Of a DNA stretch of 64,000 bases, positions 13,701-27,070 are shown piece by piece. Made by a program: the position numbers and the translations under genes. The stretch is taken from assembly GCA_943735955.1 (NCBI GenBank), contig OX030957.1, positions 10,173,100 through 10,237,099 of the forward strand, in the 5' to 3' direction. Source of the stretch: Piscicola geometra (Eukaryota; Annelida; Clitellata; Hirudinida; Piscicolidae). Below the pieces are notes generated by a model. That model ran no database searches, had not been told where the DNA came from, and saw nothing but the letters and a program-made list of their open reading frames with translations. Every line of letters begins with the position of its first letter. Position 1 is the stretch's first letter.

Positions 13701-13875
13701 CATGAGCGTGGTTGCTTCAAATGGTGTGCACGACAGAGCAGTGTGCACGGACTGTACACTCGTGTACAGATGGCGTCTTAACGCTGGGCAAGCGCGAAGG
13801 GCAGCCAAGCGAAACTTTCCTCTATCTTCTTGTAAGCCTATCGCTGCTAGGGGTAATGATGATAGTAGCTGTATT

Positions 13876-14248
<373 letters not shown>

Positions 14249-16525
14249 AACGTTTCAAGGTGAAGATTATTGTAGATTTAGTAGTTTCATGGTTTTCTAT
14301 GGCGTTGAAAAGAATTTTACAAGGAACTGAAAAACAAACGTTCACTTGAAAAAAAATCTGTGAATTTAGTAATAACATTTTCAAAAATTTTTAATTAAAT
14401 GTTATCTGAATGAAATTAATTCAATTCATTATATATATAAACATAGTATACAAGATAGGAATAAATTATGCTTTTAGTTTTATAATAATAAGAACTTGAA
14501 AAATAATAAAACAAAAATAAAAGGTTTAAAAAGCTTTTGAAAATCTTTTTTTGAGACTTCAAAACTCCTTAGCTGAGAGCTTATTCAACAGAATCAGTTG
14601 GTAAAAAAATGTTTACAAAGTTGTGTGATACAATTCAGTTTGATTGAGCAAAATTTCATTCTGTGTTTTTTAGTAGGTTTTTACAAAGTCTCTGGACACA
14701 TGTGATGGAGTCTCTTTTCTCAGATTTGTATGCATCAACATTAAGATCAAGCTTCCTTCACTTAAAGCTTTATAACATAATTAAAGTATTCACATTTTCA
14801 ACAGTTTTCTTTAATTGTTTGCTTTTAATATTTAACGGAAATTATATCTTAAATGAACCCGTTAAAGATATATTTATATAACTAATGTTACTCAATACCC
14901 TGCTACCGTAAAAAGACGCATTAATGTATTTTGATATCTTTTGCTTAAACGTTTTTCCGAAAAACTTTCTGTAGAAAAATTTTTCATACAACTTTAAATT
15001 TTGATGTCTCTTAATTTTTTACTTATTGTTTAAAATTACCGAAATTTTTAAACATTTGAACAATAATTATTTAACATTGTCCGAAGATATCGGTATTTTA
15101 CAGTGTTTTCAAATAATTCTTCGTATTGAACCGATTATATCAAATGGGTAAAAATACCACTGAGTATTTACTGATTTTATATTGTTTCGAAGGTTTTTGG
15201 AACATAGACTACTAACTTCGTACATATTGACGAAGCAAATAGCATAACGTTTTAAAGAAATTATCTGAAAAATAACGATCCAATAATGGTCCAATAACAG
15301 GTTTTTTGGTTTTAATGTCAAAAAATTGAAGAATTTTACCCTTTTAAGTCTGTCATTGCTACTCTTTTGAATTTAAACAAAGGTTGAAATCATTCAAATA
15401 TGTTTGCATGATGACACTTAATATTTTATTTTATTTATAAACTATATTCAACAAAGTTTTAGTTCCTTGTCTTTTAAAATTAAATAATATAAAAATTTAA
15501 AATAAACCATGAAGCAAATCTTGACTTTTATAGTAAAATTTATCTCAAATAACATAATCAATAGCTTTCAGTGGCAACTTTAAAAGTTATCTTCAATGTA
15601 TCTAAATAAATTTAAAAAGATTTTTAATGTTTTTCGTAGGCTATAAAAAACGCTAAAGGTCGCGTACACGGCAGGATTCGAAAGTTTCTAAAGTGTCTTA
15701 CGATAATGTGGGCAGGAATCAATTCAAAATTCAATTAAGGCAAGGTAATGCATTCAGAAAAACACTTCTTAGCAAATTTTATTATCGAAACTTTAAAATG
15801 AAAGTTTGAATTCATCAAAAGACTATTTTAAAAGTTTATTTTCAAAATAAAGTTAACTTATTTTTCTCAAAATATCTCTAAAATAGAGCTTTTTACTTCA
15901 GGAATGAAATGCCTACGCCATTAAAACAGTTCAAACAAATAAAATTCTTATTTGTAAGACATAAAAAAGTTTTAGTTTTGGCATCATGCCTGTAAAAGCA
16001 TAAACAACCTGACACTAGTATTTGCCACTTTCCAAAAAAAGATATAGTAAGATTATTGACGTAATTCAATTCGGTCCTAACCAATAGTAGACGAGTCTTT
16101 TCTTCAGAAGTTCCTATTGGAGCAGACTCGACATTCACGAACATAGAGTTTCCTACATCTTGTATAGTACCTCTAGATACTTCTATGAAACTATCTATTT
16201 ATATGATGATGTCATATGAGCTATATGAAAAAGTATGGGCCATAACCTACATATAATGTATCCTTTAAATGTTTAACCTTACATAGCTGTAAATTTTTCT
16301 TCAAAGATGCTCTAATGAATGATTTTTTAAGAGCAATTATAAGTTTTTAAAGAATTCTTGACTTCAAAAATACTTTGAATTTTTACAAAAACTTGTTTTT
16401 TTAGCTATTTGTAAAGGCAAAAAGTACAAGATAAAAGATCAATTGATCTTGAACTGTTCATTAAATGTAAAATCTTTTTGAGAATCTCAACTCTGACAGT
16501 AAGGAGTTAATAAACTAATTTCAAA
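14249..16525. other. Upstream flank of the mab-21-like gene
   Basis: AT-rich, with no convincing exon. The promoter of the gene starting at 16526 should lie at its right end, but no clear TATA box or initiator stands out. Confidence 0.5.
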
Positions 16526-17846
16526 ATGATGGCCGCACAGAGCAAACTCCTTTTCCAGCTGAACAAATTCTGCAACGAGAGGGTCAACCTGCGTAAACAA
16601 AACATTTCCAAAACCATCAGAGACGTTTCGAAAATCGTTCAGGAGGTTCTCAAAGAAGTCGAAGTGCAAGAACCTCGCTTCATCAGCAGTCTCACCGAGA
16701 TAAACGGCCACTTTGAGGGTCTGAACGTCATTTCGCCGCATGAGTTCGAAGTGATCTTGTACCTCAACCAGATGGGCGTTTTCAACTTCGTCGATGACGG
16801 CGCAATCCCGGGTTGTGCGGTTCTGAAACTGAGTGATGGCAGAAAACGATCGATGTCTCTCTGGGTGGAATTCATCACTGCATCTGGTTACCTTTCTGCC
16901 CGCAAAATCAGAAGTCGTTTTCAGACTCTTGTGGGACAGGTTGAGACTATCTTAAATTTGCATTAAAAATCTAAGTTAGTTTAAAATCATCATTTTAATA
17001 AAATAATTAGACTTTTATTAATCAAAACATTTTCACCACACACAACTGTCCTACTGATACAATCTTCAATCGTCCCCCAAAAGGCCATTGACAAATGCAC
17101 CTTCCGAGACCAAGTGAAACTGATAAGCGACACTTCTGAAGTGAAATTGAGGCTGAAAGATAGACACATTGTGCAAATAACACCTGCCTTCAAGTGTTCA
17201 GGAATCTGGCCCAGAAGTGCATCTCACTGGCCACTGCCACACATTCCCTGGCCCAACCCCAATCTCGTGGCCGAAGTGAAAACTGAAGGTTTTAATGAGT
17301 TTTTCAATTTTTGATAATAAAAATGCTCATTATTTATAAATGAAAAAAATAAATTCTTATTGTGATTTAAAATTTTTAATATCAGGTTTCGATTTGCTGT
17401 CTCGAGAAAGTATCTACATGAAGGATAAGCAATCGGCTGCCGAAGGAGACGCCTGGGTGATATCCTTTCAGCAGAGCGAAATGTTGCTGCTGCTTGGCGG
17501 GTGTCGCAGAAGATGTTTGAGCATACTCAAAACTCTGAGAGATAAGCACTTGGACCTGCCTGGCAAGCCGGTCGAGAACTACCACATGAAAACTCTCTTG
17601 TTGTATGAATGCGAAAAACATCCACGAGAGGTCGATTGGGACGAGACATCGCTTGGAGACCGCATAAACGGCATTCTTTTGCAGCTGATCTCTTGTCTTC
17701 AGAACCGCAAATGCCCTCACTACTTTCTACCCGGCTTAGACCTTTTCAGGGGAAAGTCATCTTCGTCGCTGGACAACGCTGCCAAGCAAACTTGGAGAAT
17801 CCTGAGAGAACTCTTAACTAATTCAAGGTCTCTGGAGAAACTTTGA
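16526..17846 (+). CDS. mab-21: Mab-21-like protein, complete, three exons
   Basis: Exons: 16526-16939, 17084-17288 and 17386-17846 (stop TGA), joined in phases 0 and 1 with GT-AG borders. The product is 359 residues, exactly the length I know for vertebrate MAB21L1/2. Near-identical family blocks include FEVILYLNQMGVFNFVDDG and SMSLWVEFITASGYLSARKI in exon 1, PAFKCSGIWPRSASHWPLPH in exon 2, and CLSILKTLRD, YECEKHP, QLISCLQ and AKQTWRILRELLTN in exon 3. Mab-21 proteins have the nucleotidyltransferase fold shared with cGAS and act in developmental patterning (eye, neural tissue, sensory organs); their biochemical activity is not settled. The start MMAAQ aligns with the family start, so 16526 is preferred over 16529. 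Vertebrate MAB21L1/2 are single-exon genes; this one has two short introns (144 and 97 bp). Confidence 0.96.
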
Positions 17847-18364
17847 GACTTATCAAAAACAGTCGTGTTTGAATGAGTACTTTCGAGTTAAAAAAAAAAC
17901 TTTGAAACGACGCTAGAATTTTGAGCCCAATTGGCATCGTGAGTTCTGAAGAGATTTAAGGATTTTTTAATTGTTCAAAACTTTTATAAAATTTTGTGCA
18001 ATTTTCGAAGTGTGGTATCGTTATTATAACTAGTGTGCAATTTAATTATCAGTATTTTTCTCCGTGATCTTTCCTATTGATTGATCTTGCAACTTTCAAA
18101 AGTAATTATTCTATAGCTGGTCTCAATTTTCATTCGATTCTCAAATGTTAGTTATGTCAGTTTGCTTTATAGACCGTTTTTATCATGTTTATCATAGAAT
18201 TTCTTTTTCGAACATTCAATTTCAAATATTTTAAATATTTTTTTCCATTTTTATTTTTTGGATCTTTGTTTCTTTCGAGAATTTTTCTAATAGTTAATAT
18301 TAGCTCAACTTTCTTAGTTTTTTTAAGAAATAGTAATTACTATTAAACATTTTAACATTAAAAA

Positions 18365-18370
18365 AATAAA
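18365..18370 (+). terminator. Candidate poly(A) signal for the mab-21-like gene
   Basis: AATAAA about 520 nt after the mab-21-like stop codon, in AT-rich sequence where such hexamers also arise by chance. Confidence 0.25.
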
Positions 18371-19140
18371 TAATACCTATTAAACATGTTACCATTTTCT
18401 ATTAAAAATATTTTTAACAATTTGCATGTTGTTCAATATATTTTCTCGTTAAAAAGGCAAAAAAGATAAAATCTTCATGTCCTCCGGTTACGTCACTGTG
18501 TCCGTCACGCTCCACTCTAAGCACTATTAATTATCATGCCTCATCTGCTAGGCTTGAAATTTAAAACAATGTTTTTCTAATAATAATAAAATATTTAGAA
18601 GTAGTTTTTAGGGCTAACAAAAGGTTAGTTTTGAAAATCTTTTCTTTAAAATCTATTTTGAAAAGTTTACGATAAATTGAACCGTAAGACGAATAATAGG
18701 GGCAATTAGGGAGTGATAACTTGGAGAGTTGCAAGAGATCGTAAAGCATGGAGGTGCCTCTCAGGTCTGCTAATTAAGAAGTGCACCACTTTAACTGGTT
18801 TTACTGCCTTCTGGGCACACTTGCTATCTTGATAAAAACACTAAAACTCTTTGAGACTTGACACTGCTTTAACAGGCTGCACAATACACTTTTAACCTAG
18901 AGAATCAAGGTGATGAGTGCTTCTGATGACTACAAACTACAGTTGAAACTTTGGCATATTGAGGATCAGTATGAGTTTTCAAAGGGCTTAAGAAGTCAAC
19001 TGAAACTGATCATTAACTGGTTTTGCTAATGTTTCTGTAGTTATGATGAAAAAAAGTAATGTTTTGAAAATAATTTATATCGATAGTATTTTAACGCATT
19101 GTTACAGACTCTTTTGCAACATAAATGTTTGTTAGTCCAT

Positions 19141-19315
19141 TACAACAACAACTTCTACTACTACTACTTCTAATTCTACTGCAACTCTACTACTACTACT
19201 ACTTTTACTTCTACTACTACTACTTCTACTTCTACTAAAACTCTACTACTACTACTTCTACTACAACAACAACAACAACAACAGCAACTACTACTACTAC
19301 TACTACTGCTACTAG

Positions 19316-19387
<72 letters not shown>

Positions 19388-19627
19388 AACTACTTCTAAT
19401 TCTACTGCAACTCTACTACTACTACTTTTACTTCTACTACTACTACTTCTACTTCTACTACAACTCTACTACTACTACTTCTACTACAACAACAACAACA
19501 ACAACCACAACAACAACAGCAACTACTACTACTACTAATAATAATAATAATTTTATTCATATTATAATTAGTTATATTATTATTAGTTATATTATTATTA
19601 CTATTCCAAGTACTACTACTACTACTA
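19141..19627. repeat. (ACT)n / (AAC)n / (TTA)n compound array
   Basis: Interspersed CTA, CTT and AAC triplets. A block of roughly 120-130 bp (ACTTCTAATTCTACTGCAAC through the AACAACAAC run) occurs twice, indicating a larger duplication of the array. A TTATTA-rich end follows. Confidence 0.9.
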
Positions 19628-20279
19628 TGAGTGCCAATAAGATTACTACTTTCCAGGTCACTGTGTTTATAAACAGGCGATAATAAGCTAGTTAGCTTAT
19701 CCAGAGCATCAATGCACTATCTCTTAATTGACTGACCGTCCAGACACTCATTTGCGAGCAATGCCCATACACTTGTGCACAAACATTAAAAAATATATAT
19801 TCATGTATATTCATATATAAATATTCATACATGTCTATTACTATACATTAGGCTGATATCTTAGGAGGAAGGTCTGTTATTCGTCCACGAGTCCTAATGC
19901 AGTAGATGGTCATCCATTCAATGCGTCCAATATTCATTACTTTATGGTAAAATATAGTCTCAAAGATGCTCCAATACAATATGCTAAACATTATAAAATA
20001 TAATTTTTAAATATTTTTTTTACTTATAATGTTATTTTAATTTATTTTCACAGATCATTTTCTTTTTCAAGGAGACTGAAAAGAGGCTAGATAGTATTAA
20101 AATAGGATAAGTTCATGCAAGTTAACGTTTTAGTTTTTGTCCTAGTTTTTTTAGTTTTTATCTTAATCAAATTTACGACACCATCTTCTTAACCCATTTC
20201 TGTAACGCTCCTTTCACCGTCAAAATCCCCACCTCTACAACTACTACCTTTGAAACTAACACTTCAACAAACACTAACT

Positions 20280-20800
20280 TTATTCAGACTACCACCACTA
20301 CTCCTACCAATACCCCCACTACTACTACCAATACGACCACCACTACTCCTACCAATACCCCCACTACTACTACCAATACCCCGACTACTACTACCAATAC
20401 CACACCACTACTACTACCAATACCACCACTACTACTACAAATACCACCACTACTACTACCAATACCACCACCACTACTACTACCAATACCACCACCACTA
20501 CTACTACCAATACCACCACCACTAAAACCAATACCACCACCACTACTCCTACCAATACCACCACTATTACTACCAATACCACCACCTCTACTACTACCAA
20601 TACCCCCACTACTACTACTACCAATACCACCACAACTACAACCAATACCACCACCACTACTCCTACCAATACCCCCACTACTACAACCAATACCACCACC
20701 ACTACTACTACCAATACCACCACTACTACTACTACCAATACCACCACCACTACTACTACCAATACCACCACCACTACTACTACCAATACCACCACCACTA
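20280..20800. repeat. Minisatellite of about 21 bp, (ACCAATACC plus ACT triplets)n
   Basis: Units of the form CCAATACCACCACTACTACTA vary by one or two triplets and repeat for about 520 bp. Open frames on both strands here (Gly/Ser-rich, Val-rich, Tyr-rich) are products of the triplet-based unit. Confidence 0.93.
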
Positions 20801-20897
20801 CCTGTAACAGCACTTGAGCACCCACTCAGCAATAAATGAAGGGTGACTCTTGAAAGGGAGTTCAAATTAAGTCCATGCTACAACTCACCATTCCACT

Positions 20898-21101
<204 letters not shown>

Positions 21102-21332
21102 AGTATACCTCTTTCAAGAAAAAATAAAAACTTCAAAACAAAAAGTTTTTTCTGTTTATTATCATTACACACACACAAACATATATAAACACCAAGATAC
21201 ACACAAACAAGAATAACACTCAGAAACACATAAACACAGACACCACATGTGTACTCACACCTGCTAATGTATAACATTACGAAATCGGCTTACTTTGGTA
21301 TGATAAAGTTGGCTCTGTGCTGTCATTAAATA

Positions 21333-21515
21333 AGATTACAGGATGATTATGATGGCGATGATGCTCATGATGATGATAATGACATTGACAATGATGATGA
21401 TGGTGAAAATGTAAATGATGATGAAAAGGTCAATGAATATGATGATAATGATGAGGTCAATAATTATAATGATGATAAGGATGATAAGGTCGATAACTAT
21501 AACGATGATGATGAT
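21333..21515. repeat. Degenerate GAT-rich repeat
   Basis: Decayed GATGAT repeats in which a block like GATAATGATGAGGTCAATAA recurs at spacings of roughly 50 bp. Confidence 0.8.
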
Positions 21516-21904
21516 GATAAAGCTATAACTCAGAGCTACCAGTTTCTAAATCAAAATGCTTTTTGACTCTGTCACTCACTGATGCGTTTTCCTTTCATCT
21601 GCTGCCTCTCGACTCCCATAGATGCAGCTATCGCGTGATGCTGAGGCATTTAGAAAGAATTCAAATACTCTTTTGGCATAAAAGGATTTAAAAGTTGTTA
21701 TATTGTAGCTTAATCTTTATAAAAAATACACTCTAAACCATCAATGACTTCTATCTATAAAACTTTGAAATTTTTCTTAACCGTTATGCATATTACAAAG
21801 AAATTAAATTACTTCCACAGCACACCTTTTAAAAATAAATTCAAAACTTATTACAATCATTTTCTAAGAATCGAATTCATGGTCACCAAGCTTCCACTAA
21901 TGAC

Positions 21905-22000
21905 TTCTTGTGAGACATGCCTCAGTGACGTCACGTCCAATACAACTGCAATCACTCAAGCAGGCCTTCTTGCACATTATTGCAGCATCTGGAATACAGA
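21905..22000. promoter_or_regulatory. Candidate regulatory patch with full CRE and CCAAT box
   Basis: A perfect CREB/ATF site TGACGTCA (21926-21933) is followed 3 nt later by CCAAT (21937-21941), in a locally less AT-rich patch that also carries TGCAAT and ATTGCAG words. No transcript start is recognised next to it; it lies between the mab-21-like and cyclin I-like genes. It may be an enhancer or chance. Confidence 0.3.
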
Positions 22001-22240
22001 CACAAACATGTACAAATATATGAATCCTAGGTATATGAATTGAGATAAATACTTCCAGCGAAAATCATCACTAGATTAGATTTTAATTGGAAAAACACCA
22101 AAAACATATAAAATTTATTAATAAAGTTTAAAAATACCATTTACAAACACAATTTTAGTTTGCATACTCTGCTTAAAAGCTCGGGCAACAAATTTATTAA
22201 ATAAAAAATAGTGAATGAAGCTCAATTCATCAGTATGTAT

Positions 22241-22351
22241 GAACCGGTAGCCGAGTGTGTAACTACTTTCGGCTTTACCAATGGATAATGGTATGTAGTT
22301 CGAGTGCAAGCGATGTCCGAGTAGGTCATGGGCGTGAATAAAATTTGCAGC
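22241..22351 (+). mobile_element. tRNA-derived SINE (family B)
   Basis: An A-box-like GGTAGCCGAGTGTGTAA, as in Leu/Ser-type tRNAs, and a B-box-like TAGTTCGAGTGCA lie in tRNA order. A body with GTAGGTCATGGGCGTGAAT and AAATTTGCAG follows. A deleted copy of the same family lies at 31311-31386 inside the kinase gene. A functional tRNA is ruled out because the ends do not pair. Confidence 0.65.
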
Positions 22352-22740
22352 TTAATTGGTTTAGAATCTGGTTTTGGTTACATGACAATACAATAATGAT
22401 CATCAATTATAAATCATATTTATCAAAAAAGTTCGACTAAAAACATATTTTAACAGACACACACACAAACACTCACCAACAGAAAGTAACAAAAAACGCA
22501 TTTCTTAAACCTTTGTGTAAGCACATATCCTCGCGATGAACACAAATACAAACATAAAAGTTCCACAAACACCTTCAAAACATACATATTCAACAACAAA
22601 AACTTAATCCAAGCCATACGCTCAAAGCAAAAAAATGTTTTAAAGTTGAAAATGAAGAAAAAATTGGACGAATTGGGCTGATGTTAAGTGCTCTTACAGT
22701 GTTATTTTATGGCAATATAACCAGCCCATGATCGGGAGTT

Positions 22741-22890
22741 GTGATGATGATGAAGAAGATGACAACTACGATGATGATGTTGGTGATGATAAGGATGATG
22801 CTAGTGAGAATGATGATGATAATAATAATGATGAGGATGATGATGATGATTATAAAGATGCTGATAATGATGATGATGATCATGATTGAG
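22741..22890. repeat. Degenerate (GAT)n array
   Basis: About 150 bp of GAT/AAT triplets with many substitutions; the Met-rich frame across it is an artefact. Confidence 0.9.
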
Positions 22891-22891
22891 G

Positions 22892-25451
22892 GCGTTTTGA
22901 AGATAATCGTAATTGTCGTGGTGGAGAGTAAGGCATTTGGGAATGAGATTCATTTTCTTATATTCATTATCATGGTTTTCTGCAACAAAAAAGTTTAGAT
23001 TACATAAATCAGATGAAAAAGATACAGCATCGATGTATTACTGACTATACAGCCCTGCCAGCATTGGTTTGTTGATGGAGGCATTAAGAATTGAGGAGGT
23101 AATTAATTAAGTTAATTTGACATTGGGTCTTTAACGACGGGTATCGTTAATCAAGACAGTTATCTCTCAATTGATTTTGGTGAAACATTTTTAGGGTATT
23201 TGCAATATCGAAAAAATACACTGAATAAAATCGCTTAGGTGAATTTGAAGTATTTCATTAAATGGGTCTCTCAGCATGGCGAAGTGGAAACTACATGGCA
23301 TGCCTTCCTTCTCAGCCCTCCAGCCACCTAGGCATTCTGAAGCAGGAACTGCAATAATGGCTGCGACGCTGTAATGACGCCTTCTCACGCCACCTCTGAC
23401 GCATGCAGCAAATGACCTCGTTGCGTGACGGCTCTTATGAATTATTAATGAACAAATCGACTTTGATTTCAGGCAAGTCTCTAAGCACTTTTGACTATTT
23501 CTCTCCATAGTAACTATTTTATTGTTGAAATAATCTGAAACATTGAATGATATTCCTATATGAAAAAGTGGTAAACATCGAGTGTAACAGATTAAATCTG
23601 AAGTTATTTTAACCTCTTTAGAATACGGCAGCCCCGTGAATTATTGAGAGGCTCCAATACATAATCAACTTGTCTCTGAGCCTCAACACGAACTACAACA
23701 TATTGGTTTAAAATATTTATGAAATTCATAAATCGCTTTTTTGTGTAAATATATCTGGATCAAGCCGCATTTTTGAAAACCAAAGCAAAAAATAATAATT
23801 TTTTTAAAAGTATAACTCCTAAATCTTATCAAATCTATTGAGTTCCTGAAAATAAATCCGCTAATAAATTCTATCCACGCCGGAATCAAAAATATTAGCA
23901 AACACAAATATTTACGAAAAAACTAAATGTTCTCAAATCTTGTATTCAAAAACAGAAGTTTGCTGTGTGTGAAGAAGAAATCCCTTGGACTACCCACAAC
24001 TTCTCAGGCTTTGCGATTTCATAAAAATATTGCCACGTGTTTTCTGACGATCTGATTTTTAGCGTCATTTGCTTATATACTTAACAAAAAAATTAGAAAA
24101 AGTATGTTTCAAACAAATCAATTTGAAGGCTTATACAAATTAGAAAATTATTCAATTAATTTTGTCAATATTAAAAAAACATTTTTATAACCAACAAACC
24201 CCATTGAATCTTCTGGAATCAAGACCAAGCATCTTTGGCATTCTATGTATCTACCATATACTTTAAATGAATCTTGTTTCATATTGTCTCGCAGGCAGTT
24301 TTAAATATATCATGAAGACATTAGCCACCCACTTACTATTTCATTTGAGGTCATTTTTATAACTTTATAACTCGTACATTCATCCATCGAAAGGACACAA
24401 ACGAAGGAGTAGATATTTATCACAGGCCCCTCCTTCTCCACACCACATCGTTAACCGGTGAAAGAGCAAAGCATTAATGAGAGATAGTGGACGATGAGAG
24501 AAGAGGAGAGGAGAGAAAGCCAGCAGGACTCGTTAGAGGGAAGCTCATTGCGTAGCGGCAGTATGTTACAGGCGCGCTGAGCACACAGATTGCACAATTA
24601 AAAGGCAAAGGAAAAGTAAGATCAATCATTGATATGGATCAATAGTCTGTTGTGTAGTATTGAGGAGAATGCCAAAAAGATGAAATGAATGAAGAAAAGA
24701 TGTAGAAGAGGTTAAGATGTGGTGACAGTTGCTCCCAAAGCCATCATTATTATCGCCATCATCATCGTCGTCGTCGGTGGTGGTTATTCACAAAAGTATG
24801 TATAATCAAAAGAAAATCAATCATTATAAAGACAAAAGTAATAATAATGCCATAACATTCAAATTGAAATATAGGCATCAAATTAGTCTATAGCTAATGT
24901 ATTGAACTTTTTTTGTATTATGTACATTTTCCAGTCTTTAACTAACGAGTAATTATATATATATATAATACATATGATATTTATGTGTGCTAATAACGGC
25001 ATTAAGGGTGCGAAGTTAGCGAAAAAGCAGCAAAACAACAGCGAAAATGGATGCGTGCGCTAAATGGACACATCGATATAACGTAAAACCTTTTTTTGTC
25101 GATATCTTAAATATTTGTACTTTTTTTTACTTTTTCGACTTTGAAATTCAGAAAGAAAAGAATTAAAAACACGAAAATGTAAAATATAAAGTGCAATCGA
25201 AGAAGAAAAGGTAAAAATGACGAAAGAATGATTGAATAATTTTGTGAATAACTACAAACCAAACGCAGCCAACTACCTAAAACAACCAAACCAGCCAGCT
25301 CACACCACACACCACTAGCCACCACAACTGCAAAAGCCACTCAATTCAATCGGATAAAAACCCACCAAGCCAAACCAACGTGGAACCCACCAAGCCAAAC
25401 CATTCGAGTGAGAAGCCATTCGGGCCATCCAAGCCACCAAGTGGAGCCAGA
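22892..25451. other. Flank downstream of the cyclin I-like gene, no other gene seen
   Basis: Less AT-rich patches at 23260-23470 and 24400-24620 stand out but hold no recognisable frame. The 3' UTR of the minus-strand cyclin gene should start just below 25452; no clear AATAAA on that strand was identified nearby. Confidence 0.5.
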
Positions 25452-27024
25452 TCAGAGCGCCTTGCCATGCTTCAGCCCCAACAGAGCACCCGAGAACTTG
25501 GCCACTTCACTGCTGCAAGTGTTATTGTTGCCTGTTGTTGCTGCTGCTGCAGGATTGTTGTTGCCACCAGTGGAGTTGTTGCCGTTGCCGTTGTTGCTGG
25601 ACGACGATGAAGCCACGTCGAACGAAGAGTTGCTCTCCTCTCCGTAGAGGCGCTTGATGCCCTCGTACAAGTCGTAGTCCTCCTCCACCGCGTCATCCTC
25701 CACCACCTTCCTCTTCAGGTTGCCAGAGGAATGTCTCTTGAGGGCTGCCGATGCCGATGATGATGCTGATGATGATACCGCCTTCCTGCTGGGCAGACGG
25801 ATCGAGGCGAGCAGCACGTCGGAGAACCTCTCCCTGATGCAACTGCAACACTCCTCCAAGACCTTCTCGTCGATCTGGAGTGACGACAATACAATACAAT
25901 AAAGTACAATAAAGTACAATATAATACAATACAATACAATAAAGTACAATATAATACAATACAATACAATAAAGTACAATAAAGTACAATATAATACAAT
26001 ACAATACAAAAAAGTACAATAAAGTACAATATAATACAATACAATACAATAGAGTACAATAAAGTACAATATAATACAAAACAATATAATACAATACAAT
26101 AAAGTACAATATAATACAACGGAGAATATTATTAAAGTGGCGTAAACATTCTGGTCGATCTGGCACGAGTTGAGCGCTCTTGGAGCTCGTTTGGTTTCAC
26201 CACACGTTGATATAATGTTCGTCGTATTGTATTGTATCAAACATGACCGGCATACCACTAACATCACTACCAAAGCTACCATCACGCTTATTATTATCAT
26301 CACTACTACTACATGCCCACCAACGCCACACCACCACCACACTACCTAACCACACCACCACCACCACCACTACCTAACCACACCACACACCACACCGCAC
26401 CACCACCTCTACATAACCACACCACACACCACAAACACCCCCACCACCACCACCACTACCTAACCACACCACGCACCACAAACACCCCCACCACCACCAC
26501 CACCTCTACCTAACCACACCACACACCACAAACACCCCCACCACCACCACCACCTCTACCTAACCACACCACACACCACAAACACCCCCACCACCACCAC
26601 CTCTACCTAACCACACCACACACCACAAACACCCCCACCACCACCACCACTACCTAACCACACCACACACCACAAACACCCCCACCACCACCACCACTAC
26701 CTAACCACACTGCACACCACAAACACCCCCACCACCACCCCTACTACCTAACCACACCACCACCCCCGACTGACGCATAGGATGGTGCTGAGGTAGGCGT
26801 GCACGGTGTTCCAGTAGGACCAGACGAGGCGCAGTTGCAGCGACAGGACCGACAGCGCGAGGATGCACGGCTCGTACTTAAGGAAGCACGCGTCCAACTG
26901 GCAACACTCGAGCAACTTGCTGTAATGGCGGCGGCGGAGGAGGTGGTGTTGCTAGTTGTAGTTGCTTGTCGTATTTATTTATTGGGTGATTGTTGTTGCT
27001 GCCCGAAGTGGTTATAAATCGAAA

Positions 27025-27070
<46 letters not shown>

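Noticed and set aside
16487..16878. Minus-strand frames over the first mab-21 exon
   Set aside because: Shadows of the strongly conserved plus-strand coding sequence.
26313..26767. CRISPR-like regular array
   Set aside because: The whole unit repeats without unique spacers, and the genome is eukaryotic; it is an intronic minisatellite.
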